Assembly (NCBI GenBank): GCA_003265435.1
Contig: NOXC01000017.1
Coordinates: forward strand, 1-64,000
Origin: Cellvibrionaceae bacterium AOL6
GTDB lineage: Bacteria > Pseudomonadota > Gammaproteobacteria > Pseudomonadales > Cellvibrionaceae
Direction of reading: 5' to 3'
DNA length: 64,000 nucleotides
The translations under genes and the position numbers were made by a program. Positions within the stretch are counted from its first letter, which is position 1. Each line of letters opens with the position of its first letter. Shown here one piece after another: positions 45,493-55,155 of the stretch. Below the pieces are notes generated by a model. It was not told where the DNA came from. It did no database searches and worked only from the letters and a program-made list of their open reading frames with translations.

Positions 45493-46023
45493 ATGTCGGA
45501 GCAAGCACCCAATCAGTGGCTCCCAAAGCTCGTTGAGCCGCGCAAACTCGTCGTGACATCGGCCAGCTTTCAGCGATTCATACGTGCCGAGGATCTGCCT
45601 CGCCTGGCCGAAAGCGCGCGTGAAGTGCGCAGCGTCTGGGTTGATGTGACCTTTGATCGCGATGAGCAGGGGCGACCCATGCTGACGGGACAAGTCAGGG
45701 CCGAGTTAGAGCTGGAATGCCAGCGCTGCCTCGAGTCGATGAGCTATTCAGTAGAAGAGCCCATCACGCTGGCAATTGTTTGGGATGAAGCGCAGGCGAA
45801 AGCCTTGCCGAAGCATCTTGAACCGTGGATCGTCGCAGACGATGAAGCGGAATTGCCCGCGATTATCGAGGAGGAGCTGATTTTGCACCTGCCGGTGGTC
45901 GCCCGACACGAACAGGACTGTTTAGATTCTGCTTATCTCTCAAGTGATGAGCAGGAAGAAGACGCACCGACCGCGGCGGACAGCCCGTTCAGCGTTTTGT
46001 CCAAATTGAAGGGCAAGCCTTAG
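45493..46023 (+). CDS. yceD: YceD/DUF177 family protein
   Basis: 176 aa, the DUF177/YceD family linked to 23S rRNA accumulation. The conserved LECQRCLESM pair of cysteines and a second cysteine near EQDCLDSAYLSSDEQEED are present, with an acidic C-terminus. It directly precedes rpmF (34 bp), the near-universal arrangement. Biochemical role not established by sequence. Confidence 0.9.
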   Translation: MSEQAPNQWLPKLVEPRKLVVTSASFQRFIRAEDLPRLAESAREVRSVWVDVTFDRDEQGRPMLTGQVRAELELECQRCLESMSYSVEEPITLAIVWDEAQAKALPKHLEPWIVADDEAELPAIIEEELILHLPVVARHEQDCLDSAYLSSDEQEEDAPTAADSPFSVLSKLKGKP

Positions 46024-46057
46024 GCGAGCCGGCGAAGATTGAATACAGGAGGAATCC

Positions 46058-46240
46058 ATGGCTGTTCAACAAAACAAGAAAACCCGTTCCAAGCGTAACA
46101 TGCGTCGTTCACACGACGGTCTGGGTACGGCAACATTGTCTGTTGATTCGGTAACTGGCGAGAAGCACCTGCGTCACCACGTGTCTGCAGATGGTTTCTA
46201 CCGTGGCCGAAAAGTGGTCGACACCAAGAACGACGACTGA
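46058..46240 (+). CDS. rpmF: 50S ribosomal protein L32
   Basis: L32, 60 aa, starting [20 protein letters not shown] with AGGAGG before the ATG. This form has no zinc-binding cysteine motif. Co-transcribed with yceD and plsX, linking ribosome and membrane lipid supply. Confidence 0.97.
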   Translation: MAVQQNKKTRSKRNMRRSHDGLGTATLSVDSVTGEKHLRHHVSADGFYRGRKVVDTKNDD

Positions 46241-46242
46241 TT

Positions 46243-47259
46243 TTGTCGCAAGACATCGTCATCGCGTTTGACGTCATGGGCGGGGACTTAGGTCCCCGCC
46301 CTTGCGTATGTGCGGCCATAAAATTTGTCCAGGCCTACCCCGACACCCATATTCAGCTTCACGGCGATGCCGACGCACTCGCATGGTGTCGTACCGAATA
46401 CTCTCCGCTTCCTTCCTCGATCTCTCTCCATCAAGCCTCATCGGTTGTGACCATGAGCGAGCAGCCCGCCGTTGCGTTGCGGCAGCGTCGCGATTCCTCT
46501 ATGTGGCAGGCGCTGAACAGTCTCGCAAAAGATGAAGCGCACGCGGGGATCAGCGCGGGAAATACCGGTGCTCTGATGGCGATGAGCCGCCACCTGGTGG
46601 CGATGCTGCCGGAAATTCGCAGGCCCGCGATTGGCAAATGGTTGCCTACGCGTACAGGCGCCTCGCTACTGCTGGATCTGGGTGCGAACCTGGTGTGTTC
46701 GGCAGATAACCTCGTGCAATTTGCGGTGATGGGCAGTGCGGCCGCGCGGGTGGCGGGTATACGTCGTCCTCGTGTGGCCTTGTTGAACGTGGGCTCAGAG
46801 ATGTCAAAAGGCAGTGAACCTGTGCAATTGGCGGCCGAGCGCTTGCGAGCGCACAACGGTCCGTTTGAATTTGTCGGCTTCGTCGAGGGGGATGAACTCT
46901 ATTCCGGCGATGTCGATGTCATTGTGTGTGATGGCTTCAGCGGCAATGTTGCCCTGAAAGTCAGTGAAGGCCTGGTGCGCCACCTGACCGCGAGCCTGAA
47001 TGAGTTTTTCAATGCAGGGCCACTGCGTCGTCTCGCCAGGTTGGCCTTAGGCCCAATGTTGAAACGATGGAGTCAAAATCGTAACCCATCCCTGTATAAT
47101 GGCGCGGCGTTTTTGGGTCTTCGTAAGACCGTGATCAAGAGTCATGGCTCAGCGGATACGCTCGGATTGTTTTTTGCACTAAAAACAGCGCGAGAGCAGG
47201 TCGAAGCGGCCGTTCCGGATCGCATCGCTGCCGCGATGGCTCAGGATCTTCATACATGA
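46243..47259 (+). CDS. plsX: Phosphate acyltransferase PlsX
   Basis: PlsX, 338 aa, makes acyl-phosphate from acyl-ACP for phospholipid synthesis. Motifs IAFDVMGGDLGPRPCV, GNTGALMAM and CDGFSGNVALK are intact. The start is TTG 46243, two bases after the rpmF stop; no upstream ATG is possible without overlapping rpmF. fabH is absent after it, as in Pseudomonas. Confidence 0.95.
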   Translation: MSQDIVIAFDVMGGDLGPRPCVCAAIKFVQAYPDTHIQLHGDADALAWCRTEYSPLPSSISLHQASSVVTMSEQPAVALRQRRDSSMWQALNSLAKDEAHAGISAGNTGALMAMSRHLVAMLPEIRRPAIGKWLPTRTGASLLLDLGANLVCSADNLVQFAVMGSAAARVAGIRRPRVALLNVGSEMSKGSEPVQLAAERLRAHNGPFEFVGFVEGDELYSGDVDVIVCDGFSGNVALKVSEGLVRHLTASLNEFFNAGPLRRLARLALGPMLKRWSQNRNPSLYNGAAFLGLRKTVIKSHGSADTLGLFFALKTAREQVEAAVPDRIAAAMAQDLHT

Positions 47260-47333
47260 TCGTTTGGCTCGGCGCTTGCCCGAGCCGCAGGTCGATCAAT
47301 ACGTGATCTACTCGTAACAAAAAAGAGAATATT

Positions 47334-48275
47334 ATGACTTCTTCGTCTTTGGCCATGGTTTTCCCCGGGCAGGGCTCCCAACAAGTGGGCATGCTCGCGG
47401 ATTTTGCTGAACGTTATCCGTTGTTTGTCGACACTTTCGCAGCGGCGTCCGAGGTGCTCGGTTATGATCTTTGGAATCTGGTGCAATCCGGGCCAGCAGA
47501 GTCCCTGAACCTGACCGAAAATACCCAGCCCGCATTGTTAACCAGCAGTGTTGCGGTGTGGCGTGTGTGGAACGAACTTGGCGGTGAAGCGCCTTCTTAC
47601 ATGGCCGGTCATAGCTTGGGGGAGTGGTCTGCCCTGGTCTGTGCCGGTGTGGTGAGTCTGGAAGATGCGGTTAAGCTCGTACAATTGCGCGGCCGTTACA
47701 TGCAGGAAGCGGTGCCGGTCGGCGTGGGCGCGATGGCTGCGATTATAGGGCTTGATGATGACACGATTATCAAGCTGGCTGCTGAGGCGGCGTCGGCGGG
47801 TGTGGTGGCCCCCGTCAACTTCAATGCCCCTGGTCAGGTCGTGATTGCCGGTGAAAAAGCCGCCGTTGAGGCGCTGAGTGAAGCCTGTAAGGCCGCGGGT
47901 GCCAAGCGAGCCTTACCGTTGCCCGTCAGCGCGCCGTTTCACACGGAAATGATGCGTCCTGCTGCAGATCGACTCGCCGCACATATTGCAGAGGTGGCAT
48001 TTTCTTCACCTTCGGTACCGGTGGTGCACAATGTGACCGCGGCGGTGGAAGCCGACGCAGAAAAAATCAAAGCGCTTATGATCGAGCAAGTTTACTCCCC
48101 GGTACGCTGGGTTGAGTGCGCTCAAGCGCTGGCAGCTAATGGTGTGGAGCGGATCGTCGAGTGCGGCCCCGGCAAAGTGCTTGCTGGCCTGATGAAGCGT
48201 ATCGATAAAAGTGTGGCTGCATCGACTACCGACAGTGTCGACGCGCTTGAAGCCGCGTTAGAACAAAGCAAATAA
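47334..48275 (+). CDS. fabD: Malonyl-CoA:ACP transacylase
   Basis: FabD, 313 aa, loads malonate on ACP. The N-terminus FPGQGSQQVGML and nucleophile Ser in AGHSLGEW are intact, with the catalytic His in PVSAPFHTEMM. Seventy-four bp after plsX and 45 bp before fabG. Confidence 0.97.
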   Translation: MTSSSLAMVFPGQGSQQVGMLADFAERYPLFVDTFAAASEVLGYDLWNLVQSGPAESLNLTENTQPALLTSSVAVWRVWNELGGEAPSYMAGHSLGEWSALVCAGVVSLEDAVKLVQLRGRYMQEAVPVGVGAMAAIIGLDDDTIIKLAAEAASAGVVAPVNFNAPGQVVIAGEKAAVEALSEACKAAGAKRALPLPVSAPFHTEMMRPAADRLAAHIAEVAFSSPSVPVVHNVTAAVEADAEKIKALMIEQVYSPVRWVECAQALAANGVERIVECGPGKVLAGLMKRIDKSVAASTTDSVDALEAALEQSK

Positions 48276-48320
48276 AATTGATAAAAGAACGAATGAACCC
48301 GGAAGGATAGAGGAAGGACT

Positions 48321-49064
48321 ATGTCTTTAGAGTCAAAAGTAGCCCTGGTGACGGGCGCGAGCCGAGGAATAGGCGCGGCCATTGCAGAGCAGCTGGGTCG
48401 AGAAGGTGCGAAAGTGATTGGTACCGCGACCAGCGAAAAAGGGGCGCAGGCGATTACCGAGCGTTTCGAAGCGGCAGGTGTGGTCGGTGAAGGCATGGTG
48501 TTGAATGTCACTGATGCCGATTCTGTGTCTGCTTTGTTAAAGGCGGTGCAGGAAAAGTACGGAGCGCCTCAGATCTTGGTGAACAATGCCGGTATCACCA
48601 AGGACAACTTGTTGATGCGTATGAGTGATGACGAATGGTTTGATGTGATCAACACCAATCTGAGCGCAATCTACCGACTCAGTAAAGCGTGTCTCCGTGG
48701 CATGATGAAGGCGCGATGGGGCCGAATTATCAACATCAGCTCTGTTGTGGGGACGATGGGGAACGCAGGTCAGACGAACTATTCTGCCACCAAGGCCGGT
48801 GTTGGCGGCTTTACCCGCTCATTGGCGAAAGAAGTGGGTTCGCGCAATATCACGGTCAATGCGGTCGCACCAGGCTTTATCGATACGGATATGACCCGCG
48901 AGCTGAGCGACGACCAGCGTGATCTGATGCTGGGTGCGATCCCTCTGGCGCGCCTGGGACAGCCGGAAGAGATCGCCAGCGTGGTCAATTTCCTCGCCAG
49001 TGACGCTGCTGCGTATGTGACGGGAGAGACTATCCACGTCAATGGCGGCATGTACATGTGCTAA
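48321..49064 (+). CDS. fabG: 3-oxoacyl-ACP reductase
   Basis: FabG, 247 aa, an NADPH-dependent short-chain dehydrogenase in fatty acid elongation. The cofactor motif VTGASRGIGAAIA, and the catalytic Ser-Tyr-Lys (INISSVVGTMG and NYSATKAG) are present. Start follows AGAGGAAGGACT. Confidence 0.97.
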   Translation: MSLESKVALVTGASRGIGAAIAEQLGREGAKVIGTATSEKGAQAITERFEAAGVVGEGMVLNVTDADSVSALLKAVQEKYGAPQILVNNAGITKDNLLMRMSDDEWFDVINTNLSAIYRLSKACLRGMMKARWGRIINISSVVGTMGNAGQTNYSATKAGVGGFTRSLAKEVGSRNITVNAVAPGFIDTDMTRELSDDQRDLMLGAIPLARLGQPEEIASVVNFLASDAAAYVTGETIHVNGGMYMC

Positions 49065-49111
49065 CTTGTTGAAAAACAAGGGAAAAAATTTAACTTTCAT
49101 AAAAATTTGCC

Positions 49112-49147
49112 GAACGTGTTAAATCTGGCAAAAAATCAGGGTAAAAT
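49112..49147 (+). promoter_or_regulatory. Candidate acpP promoter
   Basis: TTAAAT at 49119-49124 and TAAAAT at 49142-49147, 17 bp apart, in the 164-bp fabG-acpP gap. A separate acpP promoter is common because ACP is needed in large amounts. Confidence 0.4.
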
Positions 49148-49228
49148 GCGCGCACGTGTGAGCCTGAGCAACTGTCTATCAAATACATTCGGCTTCGCAA
49201 AGAATGACAATTAGGAGTTTAACTACTT

Positions 49229-49465
49229 ATGAGCAGCATTGAAGAACGCGTTAAGAAGATCGTTGCCGAGCAACTTGGCGTTAAAGAAGAAGAAGTCAAA
49301 AACGAAGCCTCTTTTGTTGAAGACCTGGGTGCGGACTCTCTGGACACTGTTGAGCTGGTCATGGCGCTGGAAGAGGAATTCGAAACCGAAATTCCTGACG
49401 AAGAAGCTGAAAAAATCACGACTGTTCAGCTCGCGATCAACTACATCAACGAAAACCTGGCTTAA
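49229..49465 (+). CDS. acpP: Acyl carrier protein
   Basis: AcpP, 78 aa, very acidic. The phosphopantetheine serine lies in [16 protein letters not shown]. Start after AGGAG. A terminator follows at 49533. Confidence 0.98.
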   Translation: MSSIEERVKKIVAEQLGVKEEEVKNEASFVEDLGADSLDTVELVMALEEEFETEIPDEEAEKITTVQLAINYINENLA

Positions 49466-49532
49466 GCGACTTCAGGCGAGCCATACCGAAACGTACAGGC
49501 CTGCCTCGTTTAATGTGACGTTTTTGTGAATC

Positions 49533-49574
49533 GAAAAGCCGCATACTCCTCGCAGTTGCGGCTTTTCTTTATTT
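49533..49574 (+). terminator. Rho-independent terminator after acpP
   Basis: GAAAAGCCGCA (49533-49543) pairs with TGCGGCTTTTC (49557-49567), followed by a T-rich stretch. An 11-bp stem; probably attenuates read-through to fabF so that acpP mRNA is in excess. Confidence 0.88.
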
Positions 49575-49638
49575 TGTCAGACGAAAAAGTGTAGCGATTG
49601 TTTTAATCGATGCACGTGAGCAATACGGAGAAAGCGCT

Positions 49639-50874
49639 GTGACGCGAAGAAGGGTAGTCGTAACGGGTTTGGGAATGGTGACGTCAGTCGGGCACACTGT
49701 GGCCGAAACCTGGGAGTCCATTCTGCAGGGCAAAAGTGGTATTGCTCCTATCACCAGTTTTGATACCAGTGCCTTCGCGACCAAAATCAGCGCCTCCGTG
49801 CGGGACTTTGATGTTTCTCCCTATCTTGAGGAGAAAGAAGCACGCAAGTTGGACACCTTTATCCAATACGGCATGGCTGCGGGAATCCAGGCGGTTGAAG
49901 ACAGCGGCTTGGAAGTGACGGAAGAAAACGCCGCGCGCATTGGCTGTATTGTCGGTTCCGGTATCGGGGGCCTTGGGTCCATCGAAGATACTGCGGTGAC
50001 CATTCATGAGCGTGGGCCGCGTCGCGTGTCTCCGTTTTTTGTACCGGGTGCCATCATCAATATGATCGCGGGCAACCTGTCGATTAAATACGGTTTCCGC
50101 GGCATCAATCTGGCCATCTCCACGGCGTGTACTTCGGGCACGCACAGTGTGGGTTTGGCCGCACGTGAAATTATGTATGGCTCGGCGGATGTCATGGTGG
50201 CCGGTGGCGCCGAAATGGCGACGACCCGTGTCGGCGTAGGGGGGTTTGGCGCCGCACGAGCGCTGTCCAAGCGCAACGATGAGCCTGAGCGCGCCAGCCG
50301 CCCCTGGGACAAAGACCGGGATGGCTTTGTGCTCGGCGATGGTGCGGGTGTCCTCGTGCTGGAAAGCCTCGAGCACGCGCAGGCGCGCGGAGCAAAAATT
50401 TACGCTGAGCTTGCGGGCTTTGGCACCAGTGCCGACGCGTATCACATTACCTCTCCGTCGGGGGATGGCGCAGAGCTCTCGATGAGGAACGCATTGACTG
50501 ACGCCGGCCTCAACCCGGATCAAGTCGACTACATCAATGCGCATGGCACCTCCACTCCGGCCGGTGACAAAGCCGAGTGCGAGGCCGTGAAGCAGGTCTT
50601 CGGCGCTCATGCCTCTGAGTTGGCCGTGAGCTCAACCAAGTCTATGATCGGTCACCTACTGGGCGCTGCCGGAGCCGTAGAAGCCATCTTCAGTGTGTTG
50701 GCCGTCCGCGATAACATCGCGCCGCCCACCATCAATCTCGACAACCCAGATGAAGGCTGCGATTTGAACTTCGTTGCGCATACTGCTCAGAAACGCGCGA
50801 TTTCGGTCTCGTTGAGTAATTCCTTCGGCTTTGGTGGCACCAACGGCTCTCTGGTGTTTCGCGAGCTGTCTTGA
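49639..50874 (+). CDS. fabF: 3-oxoacyl-ACP synthase II
   Basis: FabF, 411 aa, the condensing enzyme that extends acyl-ACP with malonyl-ACP. The nucleophile Cys is in [11 protein letters not shown], and the histidines are in [11 protein letters not shown] and [13 protein letters not shown] start after CGGAGAAAG. The pabC frame overlaps its stop. Confidence 0.97.
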   Translation: MTRRRVVVTGLGMVTSVGHTVAETWESILQGKSGIAPITSFDTSAFATKISASVRDFDVSPYLEEKEARKLDTFIQYGMAAGIQAVEDSGLEVTEENAARIGCIVGSGIGGLGSIEDTAVTIHERGPRRVSPFFVPGAIINMIAGNLSIKYGFRGINLAISTACTSGTHSVGLAAREIMYGSADVMVAGGAEMATTRVGVGGFGAARALSKRNDEPERASRPWDKDRDGFVLGDGAGVLVLESLEHAQARGAKIYAELAGFGTSADAYHITSPSGDGAELSMRNALTDAGLNPDQVDYINAHGTSTPAGDKAECEAVKQVFGAHASELAVSSTKSMIGHLLGAAGAVEAIFSVLAVRDNIAPPTINLDNPDEGCDLNFVAHTAQKRAISVSLSNSFGFGGTNGSLVFRELS

Positions 50875-50897
50875 TACTTCGCTCGGGCGCGCAGGGC

Positions 50898-51710
50898 ATG
50901 GCATCGGCGGCTATGAAAAATGGCGAGCTGATTGATGACGCCGCGCTGACTGAGCGCGGGTTTACCTTCGCTGACGGGTGCTTCGAAACTCTCCGTTGCG
51001 TCGGCCACGTTGTGCCGCTGTGGCCGCAACACAAGGCGCGCGCCCTGGCTGCCTGTCATGCTTTAGATATCGCCCTCTCATCGGATGAACTGGATCAGCA
51101 ACTCGAACACGTATTGGCCGTGTGCCCAGCGGATTCGGTCATCAAGTTGATCTTGACGCGCCGAGATGGCGGGCGAGCCTCTTATCCCGCGCCTTCTCGC
51201 GCGAATGTCTACGCACACTGGCGACCTTTACCTTCGGCGCCACGAGCCGGAGTCGCACTGGTGAGTGCTCGGCGACCACTTGCAGAAATCCCGTCTTTCG
51301 CTGGTATGAAGTTGATCGCGCGCACGCATTACACGTTCGCGTGTGCCGGACAGGCGTTTAGCGATACTGAGGAAGCGCTTTTCCAGCTGGAAAGCGGGGC
51401 GTTGGTCGAAACCATGCACCACAATCTCTTTCTGCTGCTTGATGGCCAGTGGGTCACGCCCGTGCTTACACGAATGGGCGTTGCCGGGGTGATGCGCCAA
51501 TACCTGCTCAGCCAATCACTGCCGCCCGAGATCGGTGTCTGTACTGAAGGCACACTGACGCTGGCGGATTTTGATCGGTGTCACGGTGCGTTTATCAGTA
51601 ACGCCGTAGAAGGTGTGGTACCGGTTCTGGAAGTCAATCAACGTCGCGTGCCAATGGCGGATGCCTTCGCGAGTATGGCGCAGCACACGCGTGAGGTGCT
51701 GTTGCAATGA
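50898..51710 (+). CDS. pabC: Aminodeoxychorismate lyase
   Basis: PabC, about 270 aa, a fold-type IV PLP enzyme that makes 4-aminobenzoate for folate. RGFTFADGCFETLR is the N-terminal motif, and the PLP lysine is in GMKLIARTHYTFA. Starts considered are TTG 50871, ATG 50898 and ATG 50913; I take 50898, with CAGGG just upstream. It overlaps mltG by ATGA. Confidence 0.92.
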   Translation: MASAAMKNGELIDDAALTERGFTFADGCFETLRCVGHVVPLWPQHKARALAACHALDIALSSDELDQQLEHVLAVCPADSVIKLILTRRDGGRASYPAPSRANVYAHWRPLPSAPRAGVALVSARRPLAEIPSFAGMKLIARTHYTFACAGQAFSDTEEALFQLESGALVETMHHNLFLLLDGQWVTPVLTRMGVAGVMRQYLLSQSLPPEIGVCTEGTLTLADFDRCHGAFISNAVEGVVPVLEVNQRRVPMADAFASMAQHTREVLLQ

Positions 51711-52768
51711 TTCGTCGCATAGTGCTTGCGTTGGCGGGCCTTGCCGTCGTGACAGCGGTCGCGGTGTCGGTCGCTGTCTATCTTGCCTGGCAGTGGTTGC
51801 ATCAAGCGGAAGTGGTTCCTGCGTCACACCGAACGCTCGTGGTCGCGAAAGGGGCCCATGTTTCCGGGTTGGCGCGTGAGCTGCATCAGCAGGGGCTGCT
51901 CGCGCAGCCTGAACTCTGGCGACTCTATGCGAGATTGACCGAAAAAACGGCGCTCAAAGCCGGTGAATATGCCTTGCCTGAGAAGGTGAGTCCGTCGGCG
52001 TTACTGGATATCGTATTATCAGGCAATGTCATCACCTATCAGGTGACGCTCGTAGAGGGCTATAACCTGAGTCAAATGCTGACGGTATTGCATAGCCAAG
52101 CCAAGCTGGAGCAGCGCCTGCCGTCCGACCCCGTTGCTCTGCAGCAAGCGCTGGCCGAATATCCGACTTTTGAGCCCGCTCACCCGGAGGGCTGGCTGTT
52201 CCCTGATACTTACCAATATATCGCCGGAGACAGCGACCTCTCCATCGTCTTGCGCGCCTATCAGCGAATGCAGCGGGTATTGGATGAAGAATGGGCAACA
52301 CGAGCGGAAGGCTTGCCTTATGACTCGCCGTATGAGGCGCTGATCATGGCCTCGATCGTTGAGAAAGAAACCGGTGCGCCGCATGAACGTGAGCAGATTG
52401 CTGGGGTCTTCGTGCGCCGTTTGCAGAAACGCATGCGCCTGCAAACAGACCCTACCGTGATTTACGGATTGGGGACCGAGTACGAAGGCAACCTTACCCG
52501 ACAACACTTGCGCACACCGACGCCATATAATACCTACACTCAGCACGGTTTACCGCCGACGCCGATCGCCTCTCCGGGGCGAGCCGCGATCCATGCGGCG
52601 CTGCATCCCGCCGATGGGGACGCCTTGTACTTTGTTGCAAAGGGCGATGGGACGCATACCTTCTCCCCGACACTGGAGGCACACCTCGAGGCGGTGCGCG
52701 CTTATCAAAAAGTGCGACGAAAAGACTACCGATCCACGTATCAGAAAATAGAAAAGGCAGACGATTGA
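51707..52768 (+). CDS. mltG: Endolytic murein transglycosylase MltG
   Basis: MltG (YceG family), 353 aa, cleaves nascent glycan strands and limits their length. One N-terminal membrane helix (about 5-27), a LysM-like region, then the catalytic domain with the Glu in MASIVEKETGAPHER and the family motif GLPPTPIASPG. Stop overlaps the tmk start. The pabC-mltG-tmk order is typical. Confidence 0.95.
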   Translation: MIRRIVLALAGLAVVTAVAVSVAVYLAWQWLHQAEVVPASHRTLVVAKGAHVSGLARELHQQGLLAQPELWRLYARLTEKTALKAGEYALPEKVSPSALLDIVLSGNVITYQVTLVEGYNLSQMLTVLHSQAKLEQRLPSDPVALQQALAEYPTFEPAHPEGWLFPDTYQYIAGDSDLSIVLRAYQRMQRVLDEEWATRAEGLPYDSPYEALIMASIVEKETGAPHEREQIAGVFVRRLQKRMRLQTDPTVIYGLGTEYEGNLTRQHLRTPTPYNTYTQHGLPPTPIASPGRAAIHAALHPADGDALYFVAKGDGTHTFSPTLEAHLEAVRAYQKVRRKDYRSTYQKIEKADD

Positions 52769-53397
52769 AAGGTCGATTTATTAGCGTAGAAGGTACCGAA
52801 GGTGTGGGTAAGTCCACCAACCTCGAGTACATCTGTGCATTTTTAAAAGCGCACGATATCGACTTTATCCAGACGCGAGAGCCAGGTGGCACGCCCCTGG
52901 CAGAAGAGCTCAGAGACTTGCTGCTCCGTCATCGAGAGGAGGCATTTGACCCGCTCGCGGAACTGTTGACTGTATTTGCCGCGCGGGCTCAGCATATTGC
53001 GCAAGTCATTCGGCCCGCACTGGAGCGGGGTGTTTGGGTGATATCCGATCGATTTACCGACGCGACTTACGCCTATCAAGGCTTTGGCCGAGGTTTGAAT
53101 CTGGAGCAGATCGAAGCGTTGGAAACATTGGTTCAGGGTGAGCTGCACCCCGACCGCGTACTGCTGTTGGATATCGATGTGGAAGAGGGGCTGTCCCGGG
53201 CGCGTGAGCGCGGGGCGCTCGATCGGTTCGAGCAGGAGCAGGTCGCGTTTTTTGAGCGGGTTCGACGAGGCTACCACGCGCGCGCCGCAGAATTTCCAGA
53301 CCGCTATCGGATTGTCGATGCATCGGCGTCGCTGCCAGAGGTACAGGCTCAGCTACAGAAGATATTACAGTCCTTGGTCGGCGAGGGATCGGATTAA
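52765..53397 (+). CDS. tmk: Thymidylate kinase
   Basis: Tmk, 210 aa, phosphorylates dTMP to dTDP. P-loop EGTEGVGKSTN near the N-terminus, then REPGGTPLAEE and DRFTDATYAYQGFGRG. TTG start 52765 overlaps the mltG stop. Its stop overlaps the rluA stop on the other strand by 4 bp. Confidence 0.96.
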   Translation: MKGRFISVEGTEGVGKSTNLEYICAFLKAHDIDFIQTREPGGTPLAEELRDLLLRHREEAFDPLAELLTVFAARAQHIAQVIRPALERGVWVISDRFTDATYAYQGFGRGLNLEQIEALETLVQGELHPDRVLLLDIDVEEGLSRARERGALDRFEQEQVAFFERVRRGYHARAAEFPDRYRIVDASASLPEVQAQLQKILQSLVGEGSD

Positions 53398-54014
53398 AAA
53401 TCAGGAGGGCATTCGATAAAGAGGCCCTCTTGTTGGTCCTGCGCGGGGAATTGCAGTGATGTTGCGTGAAGCTGCAGTCGTTCTGCACGTTCGGCGCTGT
53501 CACCAATGGAATACAGTTGATCACCCAGAATAGGGTGCCCCAGTGACAGCATGTGGACGCGTAACTGATGCGTGCGTCCAGTGACGGGGTACAGGTGCAC
53601 TCGCGAAACACCTGGCTTGGCGAGATCGATGACCTCAAAGCGAGTGAGGGCCTGTTTGCCGTTCTCCCAGTCGACGTGCTGTTTCGGCCTGTTGGGCCAA
53701 TCACACAGCAAAGGCAAACAGATTTCTCCGCAGCGCGCGTGCAGGTGCCCGGCGACTTCCGCGATGTAAGTCTTGACGATCTGTTTGTGCTCCAGCATCT
53801 TTCCCAGCCGTACCTGGGTGGGGTGATTGAGCGCGAACATCACAAGGCCGGAAGTCGACATATCCAGCCGGTGTACCACTCTGGCGTTTGGGAAGGCCGT
53901 AAGCACGCGGTCATGCAAGTTGTCGGGCTCTTTCAAGCCGGGCACGCACAGCAGGCCGGAGGGTTTGTTAACGACCAGCATGTCGTTGTCTTGATACACA
54001 ATGGTGAGGCTCAT
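53394..54014 (-). CDS. rluA: Dual-specificity RNA pseudouridine synthase RluA
   Basis: RluA, 206 aa, makes pseudouridine in 23S rRNA (position 746) and tRNA (position 32). Motif VVNKPSGLLCVPG, catalytic Asp in RLDMSTSGLV, LCDWPNRPKQHV and RTHQLRVHMLSLGHPILGD are intact. I start at ATG 54014, which gives MSLTIVYQDND, aligning with the family; the frame extends to 54245 into holB antisense. It is placed antisense between tmk and holB, which are adjacent in Pseudomonas. Confidence 0.9.
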   Translation of the reverse strand: MSLTIVYQDNDMLVVNKPSGLLCVPGLKEPDNLHDRVLTAFPNARVVHRLDMSTSGLVMFALNHPTQVRLGKMLEHKQIVKTYIAEVAGHLHARCGEICLPLLCDWPNRPKQHVDWENGKQALTRFEVIDLAKPGVSRVHLYPVTGRTHQLRVHMLSLGHPILGDQLYSIGDSAERAERLQLHATSLQFPAQDQQEGLFIECPPDF

Positions 54015-54059
54015 GAGATTGATGCGGGCCAGTGGATACAGAATTAGGAAACGAATTAT

Positions 54060-55076
54060 ATGACAGCTGACGAGCGCTTTCATGATACGGCCATGCCACC
54101 TTTTCCGTGGCAGCAGCCCGCGTGGCAGCGCCTGTGCGAGCAGTTTCATGCCTCGCGCCTTCCGCATGCTTTTCTGGTGCATGGCGTGCCGGGTGTGGGC
54201 GCCTTGGAATATGCCGCTGCCGCCGCGCGGTACCTGCTTTGTCATGCGCCGTTAGAGGATGTGGCCTGTGGGCGTTGTCGAGGTTGTAGCTTGCTGAAAG
54301 CGGGCTCGCATCCGGATATTTTCCGTCTGCGCGCAGAAGAGGATGCGACTCAGATCAAGGTCGACCAAGTGCGAGAGTGTGTTGAGTTCGTTGCTCGAAC
54401 CGCGCATTTTGATTTGCGCAAGGTGGTGATCGTCGAGCATGCGGATGCGATGAACATTAATGCCAGCAATGCCTTGTTGAAAAGTCTGGAAGAGCCGGGG
54501 GCCGATACGGTGTTTATCCTGGTTACCCAGCGCCTGAGCGCGATATTGCCTACGATTCGCAGTCGGTGTCAGAGTGTCGCGTTGCAGGTGCCACCGCTCG
54601 ATGAAGCGCAACGCTGGTTGCAGGAACAAGGTCTGGACCAGGACAAGCAGGGCTTGCTGGCTCAGGCGGGTGGGGCGCCGCTATTGGTCCGCCAGTGGGT
54701 GCAGGATGACTTTCCTGCCCGTCAGGCGACATTGTTCGAGCAGCTCAGCCATTTACTGGAGGGGCGTGTAGAGGGGCTCAGAGTGGCGCAGGACTGGCAG
54801 AAGCAAAGTATGGATGAGCTGCTGCAAAACCTCTTGTTCGCGCTGGATGCGCTTATCCGTGACAAACTGAGTCACGCCGGTACGGCGCCTCCTGAGACAC
54901 GCGCCTTGGCGCAGTCGGCTTCGGGGCTGAGCGTGCAACTGCTGTTCAAGTTGCGCGACCGACTGGTCGTCAAGATGCAGCAGTGGCGCAGGAACAGCAA
55001 TTTGAATCCCGCCATGTTCACCGAAGAGCTGGCGCTGGATTGGCAAGCGCTCAGTCGACGCAGTGCGCGTGCTTGA
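54060..55076 (+). CDS. holB: DNA polymerase III delta' subunit
   Basis: HolB, 338 aa, the clamp-loader delta' subunit. The N-terminal AAA fold has a degenerate P-loop (HGVPGVGALEYAA), normal for delta'; the zinc module is CHAPLEDVACGRCRGC; the arginine-finger-type SRC motif is IRSRCQ. AGGAA lies ten bases before the ATG. Only 45 bp separate it from the divergent rluA start. Confidence 0.94.
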   Translation: MTADERFHDTAMPPFPWQQPAWQRLCEQFHASRLPHAFLVHGVPGVGALEYAAAAARYLLCHAPLEDVACGRCRGCSLLKAGSHPDIFRLRAEEDATQIKVDQVRECVEFVARTAHFDLRKVVIVEHADAMNINASNALLKSLEEPGADTVFILVTQRLSAILPTIRSRCQSVALQVPPLDEAQRWLQEQGLDQDKQGLLAQAGGAPLLVRQWVQDDFPARQATLFEQLSHLLEGRVEGLRVAQDWQKQSMDELLQNLLFALDALIRDKLSHAGTAPPETRALAQSASGLSVQLLFKLRDRLVVKMQQWRRNSNLNPAMFTEELALDWQALSRRSARA

Positions 55077-55155
55077 CTTGTGTTGCCGGTATTGGACAAA
55101 AGGCGTAATTTTCACTACTGTTCAGGTTGATTAACTAGGTATACAGGGTTCAGCA

